Positions 44,094-59,355 of a DNA stretch of 64,000 nucleotides are shown here, one piece after another. The DNA is taken from assembly GCF_007747215.1 (NCBI RefSeq), contig NZ_CP036273.1:3890322-3954321 (forward strand), in the 5' to 3' direction. Within the stretch, counting starts at the first letter, position 1; each line of letters starts with the position of its first letter. The notes under the pieces are model-generated. The model worked only from the letters and a program-made list of their open reading frames with translations, was not told the origin of the DNA and made no database searches. This stretch comes from Urbifossiella limnaea. Lineage in GTDB: Bacteria > Planctomycetota > Planctomycetia > Gemmatales > Gemmataceae. The translations under genes were made by a program, and so were the position numbers.

Positions 44094-45476
44094 TCACCGG
44101 AACAACTGGTGGATCGGCTCGGCCTCCACGAGGCGGATCGGGCGGTCGCCGGGGCCGGGCATCATCGTGCTGTCCAGGTCGATCCCCATCCCCTTGTAGA
44201 TGCTCGCCAGCACCTGCGGCGGCTCCACCGGGCTGTCCACCGGGCGCGAGCCCGTCTTGTCCGTCGCGCCCACCACCTGCCCGCCGCGGATGTTCGCCCC
44301 GCACAGGAAGTTCGTCCACGCCGGCGGGTAGTGGTCGCGGCCGCCGCGACCGTTCACCTGCGGCGTGCGGCCCATCTCACTCAGCACCGCCACCACCGTG
44401 TTCTCCAGCAGGCCCCGCTGCTGCAGGTCCTCGATCAGCGCGGTGAACGCCCAGTCGAACTGCGGGCACAGGTGGCGCTCGTAGTCGAGGTACGTGTTGT
44501 TCAGCCCGCCGCCGTCGGCGTGCATGTCCCAGCACGACAGGTTGAACACCGTGTCGAAGTGGTTCACGGTCACGTACCGCACGCCCGACTCGACCAGCCG
44601 GCGGGCCATCAGGCAGCTCTGGCCGAACGTGTTCCGCCCGTACCGGTCACGCACCGCGTCCGACTCGCTGTTGATGGCGAACGCCTGCTTCGCGGCGCTC
44701 GACGTGAGGAGCCGGAACGCCCGCTCGTAGCTGCTGTCGTGGGCAGTCGTCGTGCGCGTCTCGGTGCGGCGCTGCAGCTCGTCGATCTGGTCGAGCAGCC
44801 GGCGGCGGTTGTCGAACCGGCTCGCGGAGTCGCCGGCCGGCACCTCCAGGTCGCCGACCTTGAAGTCTCGGCGGCTCGGGTCGGCGTTCAGGAAGAACGG
44901 CTCGTGCGCGCTGCCGAGGTAGCCGGCCGTCTGGCCGTGGAACGGGCCGGCGCCGGTGTTCCCGATCGGGCCGGGAAGGATCACGTTCGCCGGCAGGTCG
45001 CCCTTCGGCCCGAACACCCGGCTGACCACGCTGCCGGTGTGCGGCTTCACCGCGTCCGGGTTGAAGTCGTGGCCGGTCATCATCCAGCGCTGGCCGTTCT
45101 CGTGCGTGGCGCCGGTCTTGTGATGAAGGCTGCGGATGAGCGCCACCTTGTCCATCATCCGTGCCATCAGCGGGAAGTGCTCGCATATGCGGACGCCGTT
45201 GACGTTCGTCTGTATCGGCTTGAACTTGCCGCGGACGGTGTCCGGGGCGTCGGGCTTCATGTCCCAGGTGTCGAGGTGGCCGGGCGAGCCGACGAGGAAG
45301 ATGGTGATGCAGTTCTTGATCTGCGACCGGCTCGTCTCGGCCACCTGGCCGTTGGCTTCGAGGCGGAACAGGTCGGGGAGCGCGAGCCCGGCCAGCCCAG
45401 CCGAGCCGGCGGTGAGGAAACTGCGGCGGGTGGCGCCGTGGCAGACCGGCACGCGGACGTTGCCGACGTTCAGCAT
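44094..45476 (-). CDS. DUF1501 family protein (sulfatase-like fold, Tat-type signal)
   Basis: 460 residues. The N-terminus CHGATRRSFLTAGSAGLAGL has the twin-arginine RRSFL pattern. Family motifs follow: ITIFLVGSPGHLDTWDMKPD, VNGVRICEHFPLMARMMDKV, ALIRSLHHKTGATHENGQRW, SGVRYVTVNHFDTVFNLSCW and VAVLSEMGRTPQVNGRGGRD. DUF1501 proteins share the alkaline-phosphatase/sulfatase fold and several metal-site residues, but the substrate is unknown. It lies in the operon between the 103-aa gene and the PPC protein. The start ATG at 45476 is the only one that keeps the signal region intact. Confidence 0.92.
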   Translation of the reverse strand: MLNVGNVRVPVCHGATRRSFLTAGSAGLAGLALPDLFRLEANGQVAETSRSQIKNCITIFLVGSPGHLDTWDMKPDAPDTVRGKFKPIQTNVNGVRICEHFPLMARMMDKVALIRSLHHKTGATHENGQRWMMTGHDFNPDAVKPHTGSVVSRVFGPKGDLPANVILPGPIGNTGAGPFHGQTAGYLGSAHEPFFLNADPSRRDFKVGDLEVPAGDSASRFDNRRRLLDQIDELQRRTETRTTTAHDSSYERAFRLLTSSAAKQAFAINSESDAVRDRYGRNTFGQSCLMARRLVESGVRYVTVNHFDTVFNLSCWDMHADGGGLNNTYLDYERHLCPQFDWAFTALIEDLQQRGLLENTVVAVLSEMGRTPQVNGRGGRDHYPPAWTNFLCGANIRGGQVVGATDKTGSRPVDSPVEPPQVLASIYKGMGIDLDSTMMPGPGDRPIRLVEAEPIHQLFR

Positions 45477-45532
45477 GGGCGGACTCCGCGAGGCGAGGCC
45501 CGGGCGTCGGCCCGGGAGGGGAGGCGGGAGGG

Positions 45533-45844
45533 TCAGATCGTGTAGCGGACGGCGTTCGAGATCGGGATGAACTTGCTGGCGGTGAACTCGCCGTCGGCGC
45601 CCTTCGCGTAGCTCACGTACCGCCACGTCTGGAGGGTGATTTCGTACGTGCCGGGCGTCGTGTCCGGGTGCTCGTAGCTGTCGCCGGAGCGCGGCGCGGC
45701 GACGGTGGCGGCGGGCTTGCCGTCCTTCGTCACGAGCCAGCGGAGTTGGAGGCCCCAGTCGTTGAGGACCGTAGAGCGGGTGACGCGGCGGCCGCGGAGG
45801 GTGAGTTCGGCCATCGGCGCGGGGCCGTCGTACTTCTGATCCAC
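45533..45844 (-). CDS. Small conserved-type hypothetical protein (103 aa)
   Basis: It reads LTLRGRRVTRSTVLNDWGLQ, LRWLVTKDGKPAATVAAPRS and YEITLQTWRYVSYAKGADGE, an all-beta pattern. The start is GTG at 45844 with GGGGTG upstream; an ATG at 45814 (MAELTLRG) is also possible. It precedes the DUF1501 gene by 56 bp on the same strand and may be the first gene of this operon. I know this type only as a companion of DUF1501/DUF1549 clusters; function unknown. From 45845 to 46289 I see no gene. Confidence 0.7.
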   Translation of the reverse strand: MDQKYDGPAPMAELTLRGRRVTRSTVLNDWGLQLRWLVTKDGKPAATVAAPRSGDSYEHPDTTPGTYEITLQTWRYVSYAKGADGEFTASKFIPISNAVRYTI

Positions 45845-46289
45845 GTGACACCCCGGGGGCAGGTGGGGAGGGTGGGAGTGTGTCGCGTGGTGGGAACGGA
45901 AGGCGACACGAGTTTAGTGAAGAGTACCCGACTGTCCGCGGCGAGACAATCAGAAACCCCAGACCCCAGAAACCTACCCGAGTCCGAGTACCCACCGCAT
46001 GCTCGGCCCTTCGGTGCCTGACAGGAAGCCTTCAGCGTGAACTGGTCAGGTGAGAAGTCGACTTCCGGGCGATCGGGAAGCGGTCGCCACGCAATCGGCG
46101 GAGGCCGCCCGCGCAGCGTGTACGGGGCCAGCCTGGCCAGTTCGGAGCGGCGGCCTTCAGCTGCCGTTCCCACACCACACTCCTCTCAACCCACAGCTAC
46201 CCCTCACTCCGCCGAGCCCTGGCAGCAAACCGCTAGGGCCAACCGCGGCCGGATGCGCCCGGCGTGCGGGTGATCTCTCCCGTGATGGG

Positions 46290-46777
46290 AGTGTGTCGCC
46301 CCCGCCTCGTAATCCCGCAGGGTTCGAGACCGTCGGTGGCGCGGCCGTGGGGTCGGGGCGCGAGCGACAAGTACCCGAGGCGGTGGAGCAGATAGTACAC
46401 CGCGCCGAGGGAGCCAGCGACGCCGAAGTCCTCCTTCTGGACCCGGCGCTAGTCCTCCCCTCCGCAGGGCGTCGACGCCTGTGGCGGGTGTCCGCCCGAC
46501 CTCGAGGCGGGCGCAACCGGGACTCTTGGTCGGCGTCGAGCGGCTTTGCACCGCGGCCGGGGGCGTCGTCCAGACCGGGCAGGAACACGGCATTGAACCG
46601 GGCCACTTAGGTCTGGACCGACCGGCAGCTGTACCCGGTGCGATCGGCCACGGTCGGGGAGTCGAGCCCGGCGAGTGCAAGCGGAACGGCCCGGAGCCGC
46701 TCGGCCCGGTTGGCGTCCTTCTCCCGAGCGATGAGGCGGTCCAACGCGACCTCGGTGACGTGCGGCTCGACGTTCAT
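46290..46777 (-). pseudogene. IS630-type transposase pseudogene
   Basis: From the ATG at 46777 the minus strand reads VALDRLIAREKDANRAERLR, AVPLALAGLDSPTVADRTGY and SCRSVQT, an IS630-type helix-turn-helix. A TAA then replaces the usual Trp codon, and the text goes on VARFNAVFLPGLDDAPGRG. Further on, the conserved reading (ARLEVGRTPATGVDALR) shifts to another frame, and the catalytic domain is not recognisable beyond about 46300. Dead. Confidence 0.6.
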
Positions 46778-47139
46778 CAGCGCGGTTCCGCGGGTGATCG
46801 CAGGAGGCTACACGATTGGTGGATTGGGCGCAAGGGTCGGTGTGCAGAATCCAGTTGCGATGCGTTTATTCGCAAAGCTGCACTGCAACCGGCGTCTTTC
46901 GACAGGCGGTACGCACATGCAATCCGGGGTACCCATCCTGCCCTTCCCCAGCCGGATGGGACTCGTGCCACGGTGCTGCTTCAACCGTGGCAACGACACC
47001 GAAACGCACTACCGGCCACGTTGCCGGTAGACCGCTATTACCGCGTCATTTTGCACGCTTCTGCACGAGTTTGCACGGACTTGCCATACCCCCCTCTCGG
47101 GCCTAGTATCATCCCTGCAAACCACTTCCGCCGTCCGTC

Positions 47140-47203
<64 letters not shown>

Positions 47204-47286
47204 ATCGCAAGTCTTTCACCGAACAGCTCTTGCTGTTATCCTCCCGGTGGTCGGTGGGCTTCCCCGGAAGTCATGGAGTCCGATTA

Positions 47287-47406
47287 ATGGGTGTAGACTC
47301 CGAAGGAGGAGCGCACCAACGGCCCGCAGGACCTACACCCGCGAGTTCAAGCTTCAAGCCCTGAAGATGCTCACCGACCAGGGGCTCTCTTACGCAGTCC
47401 ACTCAT
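47287..47406 (+). pseudogene. IS3 family OrfA N-terminal fragment and left end
   Basis: TGGGTGTAGACTCCGAAGGA at 47287 onward looks like an IS3-type end with a ribosome site (GGAGG). One frame reads TARRTYTREFKLQALKMLTD and QGLSYAVHSSGA, then stops at 47404-47406. RRTYTREFKLQALKMLTDQG is a typical OrfA start. Only about 30 codons remain. From 47407 to 47655 I see nothing further. Confidence 0.6.
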
Positions 47407-47655
47407 CGGGCGCGTAGCCAGCAGCGTGAAGAATGCTCTGCACCGAGCGACGGGGCATATCGCCGGGGAGTCCGGAAATTGTGCCGGCGCGGCATCGGGC
47501 TCGTTATGATGGTTACCACGGTCACAACTGCCGTTCGCCGCCTGTCTGAGTCCGAGTAACTCACGGTGGACGAACTCGGGTGTTAATCCCCGACTCCGTC
47601 CTCAGACAAACGGCGTGCGAAGGCCGTTCGGCCGCCCTTCAGCCCGGGTCCGGCC

Positions 47656-51414
<3,759 letters not shown>

Positions 51415-51426
51415 CCGCGAGGGCCG

Positions 51427-52866
51427 TCAGCCGTGGGCCGGCACCACGTCCGGTCGGTAACCGAAGTACCCGCAGCGCTTGATGACGCCCGCGACACCGG
51501 CCGGGACCATCTCCTCCCACGCGGGGTCGCCGGCGGCGATCTTCCGGAGGACGTCGGCGGGGAAGATTGGCAGGCACCTCTCGTCGAAGTTGTTCAGTTG
51601 CTCGATGCAGCCGCGGTCCACCAGGAACCCGTAGAGTTTGCGCAGCCCCGGCGCGACCTCCAGGTTCTGGACGGCGGTCAAGTCGCCGGTGGCTTGGTCG
51701 AGGTGCGGGTAGACGTAGAGCCGCAGGTCGTTCTTGAACAGCCGCCCGAACGCCTCCAGGATGCCCCCCTCAAGCCCGGCGTAGTACTTCTCGTCGAACA
51801 GCTCGCGGAGGCCGGCGACGCCCAGCGCGATTCCGATCCGCTGCTTGGTGTGCCGGGCGAGGTACGCGGCGAGCCGGTAGTACTCGAAGTAGTCGGAGAT
51901 GAGCACCGTCAGCCCTTCGGCCGCCAGCAGGTCGGCCCGCGCCAGGAAGTCGCGGTGGTCCACCGCCCCGCCGGCCAGCAGGCTGCTCATGGTCACCTCC
52001 GCGAGCTGGACGACGGCCTCACCGCGGACCGCAGGCTCTTGCAGGAACTTCTCGCGGGCGCAGCGGAGCAGGTCGAGGTGGACGCGGGTGACCGGCCGGA
52101 AGCTGCCGCGCTCGACCAGGATCGGCCGCTTGTACAGCACCTCCGACGGCTGGAGCACCGTCCCGTCGGCCGCGAACATGGCCGCGTCGGTCAGCCCGAG
52201 CAGCACCAGCCGAAGGCTCATGACCCGGTTGTCCACCTCGCGGAAGGCGGCGCCCGAGAACTCGACCATGTCGACCTCGATCCGCTGGACGCCGAGGTCG
52301 TCGAGGAGCGAGTCGAGGACGTGTTCCGGCTCGGCGTGGTGGGCGAACGCGCCGTACAGCAGGTTCACGCCGACGACGCCGAGCGCCTCCTGCTGCTGGG
52401 CGTTCTCGGGGTCGAGCATCCGGACGTGGACAATGACCTGGCTCGCGGGCTCGCGGGGGCGGGCCTGGAATTTCACCCCCATCCACCCGTGGCACTCGTT
52501 CGTCCCCTTGAAGTTGCGGGCCGACACCGTGTCGGCGAACGCGAAGAACGCGGTCGCGCCGCCGCGCGCCGGGCCGAGTTCGCGGACGGTGCCGTCGAAC
52601 TCGGCGTCGAGCATGCTCTGCAGCCGCTGCCGGCACACGTACCGCTCGCACGGCCCGTAGTAGGCGTCGCTCACGGCCATGTCGTAGGCGGAGATGCTCT
52701 TGGCGATCGTGCCTGCGGCGCCACCGGCGCGGAAGAACCAGCGCACGACCTCCTGGCCCGCGCCGATCTCGGCGAAGGTGCCGTACCGGCCCAGGTCGAG
52801 GTTGATCTGCAGGGCCTTCTGAAGGGCGCCCGGCTTTGCGGTCCGGTCGGTCGGGGCGAGGGCCAT
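51427..52866 (-). CDS. Conserved ~480-residue protein of unknown function
   Basis: 479 residues. It opens PTDRTAKPGALQKALQINLD and YGTFAEIGAGQEVVRWFFRA, then ISAYDMAVSDAYYGPCERYV, FFAFADTVSARNFKGTNECH and VIVHVRMLDPENAQQQEALG. This strongly conserved family occurs in many bacteria and is often labelled TonB-dependent receptor or nucleotide adenylyltransferase, which I do not trust: I see no signal peptide and no plug or barrel pattern. The ATG at 52866 has GGGAGG just upstream, better than the ATG at 52887. It follows the response regulator at 52884 with 17 bp between. It may be an output protein of the phosphorelay. Confidence 0.8.
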   Translation of the reverse strand: MALAPTDRTAKPGALQKALQINLDLGRYGTFAEIGAGQEVVRWFFRAGGAAGTIAKSISAYDMAVSDAYYGPCERYVCRQRLQSMLDAEFDGTVRELGPARGGATAFFAFADTVSARNFKGTNECHGWMGVKFQARPREPASQVIVHVRMLDPENAQQQEALGVVGVNLLYGAFAHHAEPEHVLDSLLDDLGVQRIEVDMVEFSGAAFREVDNRVMSLRLVLLGLTDAAMFAADGTVLQPSEVLYKRPILVERGSFRPVTRVHLDLLRCAREKFLQEPAVRGEAVVQLAEVTMSSLLAGGAVDHRDFLARADLLAAEGLTVLISDYFEYYRLAAYLARHTKQRIGIALGVAGLRELFDEKYYAGLEGGILEAFGRLFKNDLRLYVYPHLDQATGDLTAVQNLEVAPGLRKLYGFLVDRGCIEQLNNFDERCLPIFPADVLRKIAAGDPAWEEMVPAGVAGVIKRCGYFGYRPDVVPAHG

Positions 52867-52883
52867 GCCGTCCTCCCGCGTGG

Positions 52884-53336
52884 TCATGCGTCCGGCCGGT
52901 CGACGGTTCCCTCCCGGGCGGCACGGGCCTCCCGGAGTGCCTGATTCTGGTCCGCCAGCGCCCGCTCGAGGTTGACGATCCGCTCGCCCGCCCGCAGGCG
53001 GACGCGGAGTTCCTCGGCGAGGAACGGCTTGTTCACGAAGTCGTCGGCCCCAGCCTCCATCCCCTCGACGAGGTCTTCCTTCTGGGACCGCGACGTCAGG
53101 AGGATGGCGTAGACGTAGTGCGGCCGCTGACTGGCCCGGACGCGGCGGATCAACTCCGTCCCGTTCAGTTCGGGCATCACCCAGTCGGTGATGACGATCG
53201 GGTACTCCTCCTGCTCGAACAGCCGCCAGGCGTCCGCGCCGTTGACGGCGGTGGCGACGTCATAGCCCCACTTCTGGAGGTAGCTCTGGAGCAGGCGCCG
53301 GGAGACGGGGTCGTCGTCCGCGATCAGGACTTTCAT
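52884..53336 (-). CDS. Single-domain response regulator
   Basis: 150 residues. MKVLIADDDPVSRRLLQSYL and YPIVITDWVMPELNGTELIR hold the acidic pocket and the phospho-acceptor Asp (TDWVMP, about residue 51). LLTSRS gives the conserved Thr/Ser and VNKPF the Lys. After the receiver a coiled-coil tail of about 30 residues (ERALADQNQALREARAAREG) follows, with no DNA-binding domain. It should shuttle phosphate or bind a partner. The ATG at 53336 has GGAGG eight bases upstream. Its neighbours, a receiver with ATPase domain and the unknown 479-aa protein, point to one pathway together with the hybrid kinase. Confidence 0.92.
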   Translation of the reverse strand: MKVLIADDDPVSRRLLQSYLQKWGYDVATAVNGADAWRLFEQEEYPIVITDWVMPELNGTELIRRVRASQRPHYVYAILLTSRSQKEDLVEGMEAGADDFVNKPFLAEELRVRLRAGERIVNLERALADQNQALREARAAREGTVDRPDA

Positions 53337-53424
53337 GGCGACCTCCGGACGGCTGATGCTTCCGAATCCACTCGACCGCTTCCTCACCTTACCACGAATC
53401 ACGGCCGGGCACCGGCGCGCGGGG

Positions 53425-54339
53425 TCACGACTCCGGCCGGCGGATCAGGGCGACTTCGTTCCCCTTGGCGTTGTGCCGCACCTCGGACATGAACGCCCGC
53501 ATGAGGAGCAACCCCCGGCCGCTCGACTTCTCCAGGTTGGCCGGGTCGGTCGGGTCGGGCACCGCCGTGGTGTCGAACCCCGGCCCCTCGTCGCGGATCA
53601 CGACCACGGCCTCCGCCGGGGTGTCCCGCGCGGTAACGTGGACCCGGCGGCCGGCGTAGCGTGGGTCGGACCGCCGCTCGTCGGCGAGGCGGTGGTACTC
53701 CTTGTCGTCGCGGCCGCGGAGGTCGGAACTCATCTCCAGGTTGCCGTGCTCCATGGCGTTCATCAGCGCCTCCCGCAGCGCCATCGTCACCCGGACCAGT
53801 TCCGTCTCGTCCGCACTGCTGATCCGGAACACGCACTCCCGGAGGTGGCCGACCAGCGGCGGGATGAGGGACGGGTCGTTGTCGAGCACGAAGTCGGCCT
53901 CGCTCCGGGTCAGGCACTTCATCAGCCGGGCGTGGCCGCGCCGGGTCTTGGACGCCTCGACGACCGCCTCGACCGACTGCAGGAGGTCGCGGGCCAGGTC
54001 CCGCTTCGGGACGTAGCTCGCGGCACCCGCCTGGAGGGCGCGCACGGCCATCTCCTCGCTCCCGTGCGCGGTCATCAAAACGACGGGCACGAGCGGGTGC
54101 CTGGCCCGGACCTCGCGGACCAGTTCCAGCCCAGTCATTTCGGGCATCAGCAGGTCGGTGACGATGACGGCCGGGGCCTCGCGATCGACGGCCGCGAGGG
54201 CCTCCCGGCCGTTCGCCGCGTACGTCACAGTGAACCCGGTCGGCTCCGGGCCGTCGGTCGGGGACGTCCGCGACTGCAACAGCCGACCCGCCAGTCGCTG
54301 GTCGATCATCGAATCGTCCACGACCAGGATCGAAGCCAT
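53425..54339 (-). CDS. Response regulator with RsbW-like (HATPase_c_2) domain
   Basis: 304 residues. The receiver domain (1-130) shows MASILVVDDSMIDQRLAGRL, then VIVTDLLMPEMTGLELVREV with the acceptor Asp near 63, LMTAHG and VPKRD. The C-terminal domain (about 150-300) is an anti-sigma/serine-kinase-like ATPase: VTMALREALMNAMEHGNLEM with the N-box, IRDEGPGFDTTAVPDPTDP with the G1 box, and SSGRGLLLMRAFMSEV with the G2 box. Such proteins usually phosphorylate an anti-anti-sigma factor or bind a sigma factor in a receiver-dependent way. It is the first gene of the operon, 88 bp before the second regulator. Confidence 0.92.
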   Translation of the reverse strand: MASILVVDDSMIDQRLAGRLLQSRTSPTDGPEPTGFTVTYAANGREALAAVDREAPAVIVTDLLMPEMTGLELVREVRARHPLVPVVLMTAHGSEEMAVRALQAGAASYVPKRDLARDLLQSVEAVVEASKTRRGHARLMKCLTRSEADFVLDNDPSLIPPLVGHLRECVFRISSADETELVRVTMALREALMNAMEHGNLEMSSDLRGRDDKEYHRLADERRSDPRYAGRRVHVTARDTPAEAVVVIRDEGPGFDTTAVPDPTDPANLEKSSGRGLLLMRAFMSEVRHNAKGNEVALIRRPES

Positions 54340-54553
54340 GAGTCGGCCTCCCCGTCAGTTGGCCCGAGCCACGAAACCGGCACGGCTTCCGCAACGGGCA
54401 ACGCGGCCAAGGGTCGAGAGGAATCGACTAACGAGCACCTGATGGTTTGTAGCGTACGCCCGCGTCCGCTCGGACGCAATGACCGTCCCGCCGGAAGCCG
54501 GAGTCGGCCTCCGGTATGGACGGTTTGCGGATACGGTCGCGAGTCGGATCGGG

Positions 54554-54566
54554 TACACTCGGGCTG
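54554..54566 (+). promoter_or_regulatory. TACACT-N7-ATG element of the sigma gene at 54567
   Basis: GGGTACACTCGGGCTG runs straight into the ATG, with TACACT at 54554-54559 and seven bases between. No Shine-Dalgarno is present, which fits leaderless transcription. The gene remnant at 28382 carries GGTACACTCGGGC in the same place. Confidence 0.65.
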
Positions 54567-55142
54567 ATGTCCGACGTCACCCGGCTCCTCGACGCCGCCG
54601 CGGCCGGCGACCTGGCGGCCGCCGACGACCTGCTCCCGCTCGTGTACGACGAGTTGCGGAAGCTCGCGGCCGCCCGGTTGGCGGGCGAGCGGCCGGGGCA
54701 GACGCTCCAGGCGACCGCCCTGGTCCACGAGGCATACCTGCGCCTGGTCGGCGACGGCCGGCCGAGGACCTGGAACGGCCGCGGCCACTTTCTCGCGGCC
54801 GCGGCCGAGGCCATGCGCCGCATCCTGGTCGACCAGGCCCGGCGGAAACTCCGCGCCAAGCACGGCGGCGGCCGCGACCGGGTCGACCTCGACGAACTGG
54901 CCGTCCCGACGCGGGACGACCGGGCCGCCGACCTGCTCGCCCTGGACGAGGTCATGACCGCCTTCGCGCGCGAGGAGCCGGGAAAGGCCGAACTGGTCAA
55001 GCTGCGGTACTTCGCCGGCCTCACCCTCGAGGAAGCGGCCGCCTGCCAGGGGATCTCACCCGCCACGGCGAAGCGACACTGGGCCCTGGCCCGCGCCTGG
55101 CTGTTCGCCGCCCTGACCGATCCACCCGTGCCGTCGGGCTGA
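54567..55142 (+). CDS. ECF sigma factor, TIGR02999-like
   Basis: 191 residues. MSDVTRLLDAAAAGDLAAAD, LLPLVYDELRKLAAARL and QATALVHEAYLRLVG identify the planctomycete-rich ECF group. GRGHFLAAAAEAMRRILVDQ and the helix-turn-helix ELVKLRYFAGLTLEEAAACQ with GISPATAKRHWALARAWL complete it. Residues 1-45 are almost the same as in the sigma factor at 37795. It starts without a ribosome site behind a TACACT box seven bases upstream. The kinase gene follows at once, its likely start 75 bp downstream. Confidence 0.92.
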   Translation: MSDVTRLLDAAAAGDLAAADDLLPLVYDELRKLAAARLAGERPGQTLQATALVHEAYLRLVGDGRPRTWNGRGHFLAAAAEAMRRILVDQARRKLRAKHGGGRDRVDLDELAVPTRDDRAADLLALDEVMTAFAREEPGKAELVKLRYFAGLTLEEAAACQGISPATAKRHWALARAWLFAALTDPPVPSG

Positions 55143-55217
55143 GTGCTCATTTTTCGTGAGCCGTTCCGGCCCGGGACGGCGCCAGGTGAGGTAGGACCGG
55201 CTCTCAGGAGACTCGGC

Positions 55218-57923
<2,706 letters not shown>

Positions 57924-58793
57924 ACCGCCTGCCCTGCGGCACCCACAGTCACTTCTTACTCGACTCCTTGACGAACCTAACGGTCTGCTCCGGCGCCGGG
58001 AGCCGCACCCCTGTCGGGCACGTCGACGGTCACGTGAGAGCAGGACTTTGAGAAGTGCCGCCAGTACCCTGCCGTCTGGTGGGGCCTCGCGATGGCACGT
58101 AGCCCGCATCTTGGACGGGGAGTAGTTGCAAGGCACGATGCCCCTGGGTACAGCTGCAACACCGACACGGGTCGCATGCATCACACGATGCGCGATCGGT
58201 CCGACACGCCGAGGGTGGTTCTCGTTCGGGGCTGGCCTTCTCGCCACGGTCCTGCACGACGCACGACCCTTCTGGCCCTCGCGATAGCAGGACCACGCGG
58301 ACGGAGTGGGCGTACGGCGGGCGCGATAGCCGCACCCCACCCCGCCCGGACCCGGGCGGCGAGATCGACGAAGCCGACGAGAACCGCACCCGCCGGGTGA
58401 CCGCGATGTCCCATCCCGCCGAGCCGGCCCGGCACGCCCCCTTCCGCCTCACCCCACTGCCTCCACCGCACCACGCACGACCCTTCCGACCGTCGGGCGG
58501 TGCCTACGACTCGACTTGGGCGAGGGTCGTGCAGCGTCGTGCAGCGTCTGGCGTACCGACATCACGAATGGTGGTCGCACGGGCCATCGCGACGCCACTC
58601 GACGTACGACCCGTCCGACCCTCGGACGCATCGTGCCCGACGGGCGGCCGGTTCCGTCCCTCCGCACGCGGCAGCTTATTCGAGCCGGCCCCGAACCCCG
58701 GTGCCGAGGGTCGGAAGCGTCGTGCGTCGTGCGAGGTCGGGCCCCCGCGGTCACCCCACAGCGGTCGGCGGCCCCGCTGACGGCTAACAAGAA
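57924..58793. repeat. Gene-free region with iterated GTCGTGC / GCACGAC motifs
   Basis: No convincing gene in 870 bp. GTCGTGC or its complement GCACGAC recurs: GCACGACGCACGACCCTTC at about 58255, CACGCACGACCCTTCCGACC near 58463, GTCGTGCAGCGTCGTGCAGC near 58527 and GTCGTGCGTCGTGCG near 58719. Both orientations occur, so it could be a protein-binding array or decayed small repeats. It lies between the kinase and cassette copy B. Confidence 0.5.
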
Positions 58794-58822
58794 CCCCGGC
58801 CGGTCGAGCTGACCGGCCGGGG
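58794..58822 (-). terminator. Hairpin terminator of cassette copy B
   Basis: A perfect 12-bp stem, CCCCGGCCGGTC with GACCGGCCGGGG, around the 5-base loop GAGCT. On the minus strand it is followed by TTCTTGTT. It starts 7 bp past the stop of the small membrane protein gene, as in copy A. Confidence 0.7.
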
Positions 58823-58829
58823 ATCTCTG

Positions 58830-59003
58830 CTACCGGGCCAACCGGCCGGAGCGTCTGATGCTCCCGCCCCACACCCCCAGCCCCGGCAGCCCGAGCAGGA
58901 ACGCCACGAACGCCCACCACGACTGGAACGCCAGCCCCAGGAACCCGGCCAGGACCGCCGCCCCCGTCGCGTGCAACTGGTTCAGCTTCCGACGCGCACC
59001 CAT
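58830..59003 (-). CDS. 57-residue membrane protein (cassette copy B, third gene)
   Basis: It begins MGARRKLNQLHATGAAVLAG and continues with FLGLAFQSWWAFVAFLLGLP, then GLGVWGGSIRRSGRLAR. It is almost the same as the 54-residue protein at 24832, with substitutions mostly conservative. One or two membrane helices with basic ends are predicted. The ATG at 59003 is in the same position relative to the second gene as in copy A and is preceded by GGAGGTGG. It is the only one of the three genes still open in this copy, which may mean selection acts on it or that decay has not yet reached it. Confidence 0.75.
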   Translation of the reverse strand: MGARRKLNQLHATGAAVLAGFLGLAFQSWWAFVAFLLGLPGLGVWGGSIRRSGRLAR

Positions 59004-59043
59004 CACCCACCTCCCTCCGGTTCCGATTGTCGAATATGGCCCG

Positions 59044-59324
59044 TCACCGCGGCCGCGGCTTGCGGCACGCACCCAGCAGCGCTGGCGGTGGCGGCCCGCC
59101 CGGCCCGTCACCGTCCGCCGCCTTCAGCCCGCGGGACCGCCGCTGGACCTCGGCCGCGGCCCCATCAAGCCCGTCCGCTGACCACGCCGCGGCCAGCCGG
59201 TCGAGGCCGCCGGCCCGGCCGGCGGCGCCGGCCAGGCATTCGGCCTCCAGCTCCTGCACCGCGCCCGGGCGGCCAGGAGCACCTTGACCCGGTCCACCAA
59301 GGGACCCAGGATCGTCGCGAACAT
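59044..59324 (-). pseudogene. Frameshifted homologue of the 94-aa protein (cassette copy B)
   Basis: From the ATG at 59324 it reads MFATILGPLVDRVKVLLAAR, as in copy A. Two extra bases then appear in the GCCCGGGCGCGGTGCAGG region (59265-59275), and the remainder (VQELEAECLAGAAGRAGGLD, AAAWSADGLDGAAAEVQRR) is in another frame. Without that insertion the protein would match copy A closely to the end (RKPRPR). Confidence 0.75.
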
Positions 59325-59355
59325 CCCCCACCCCCTCTCGTGTTGACGCTCCTGG

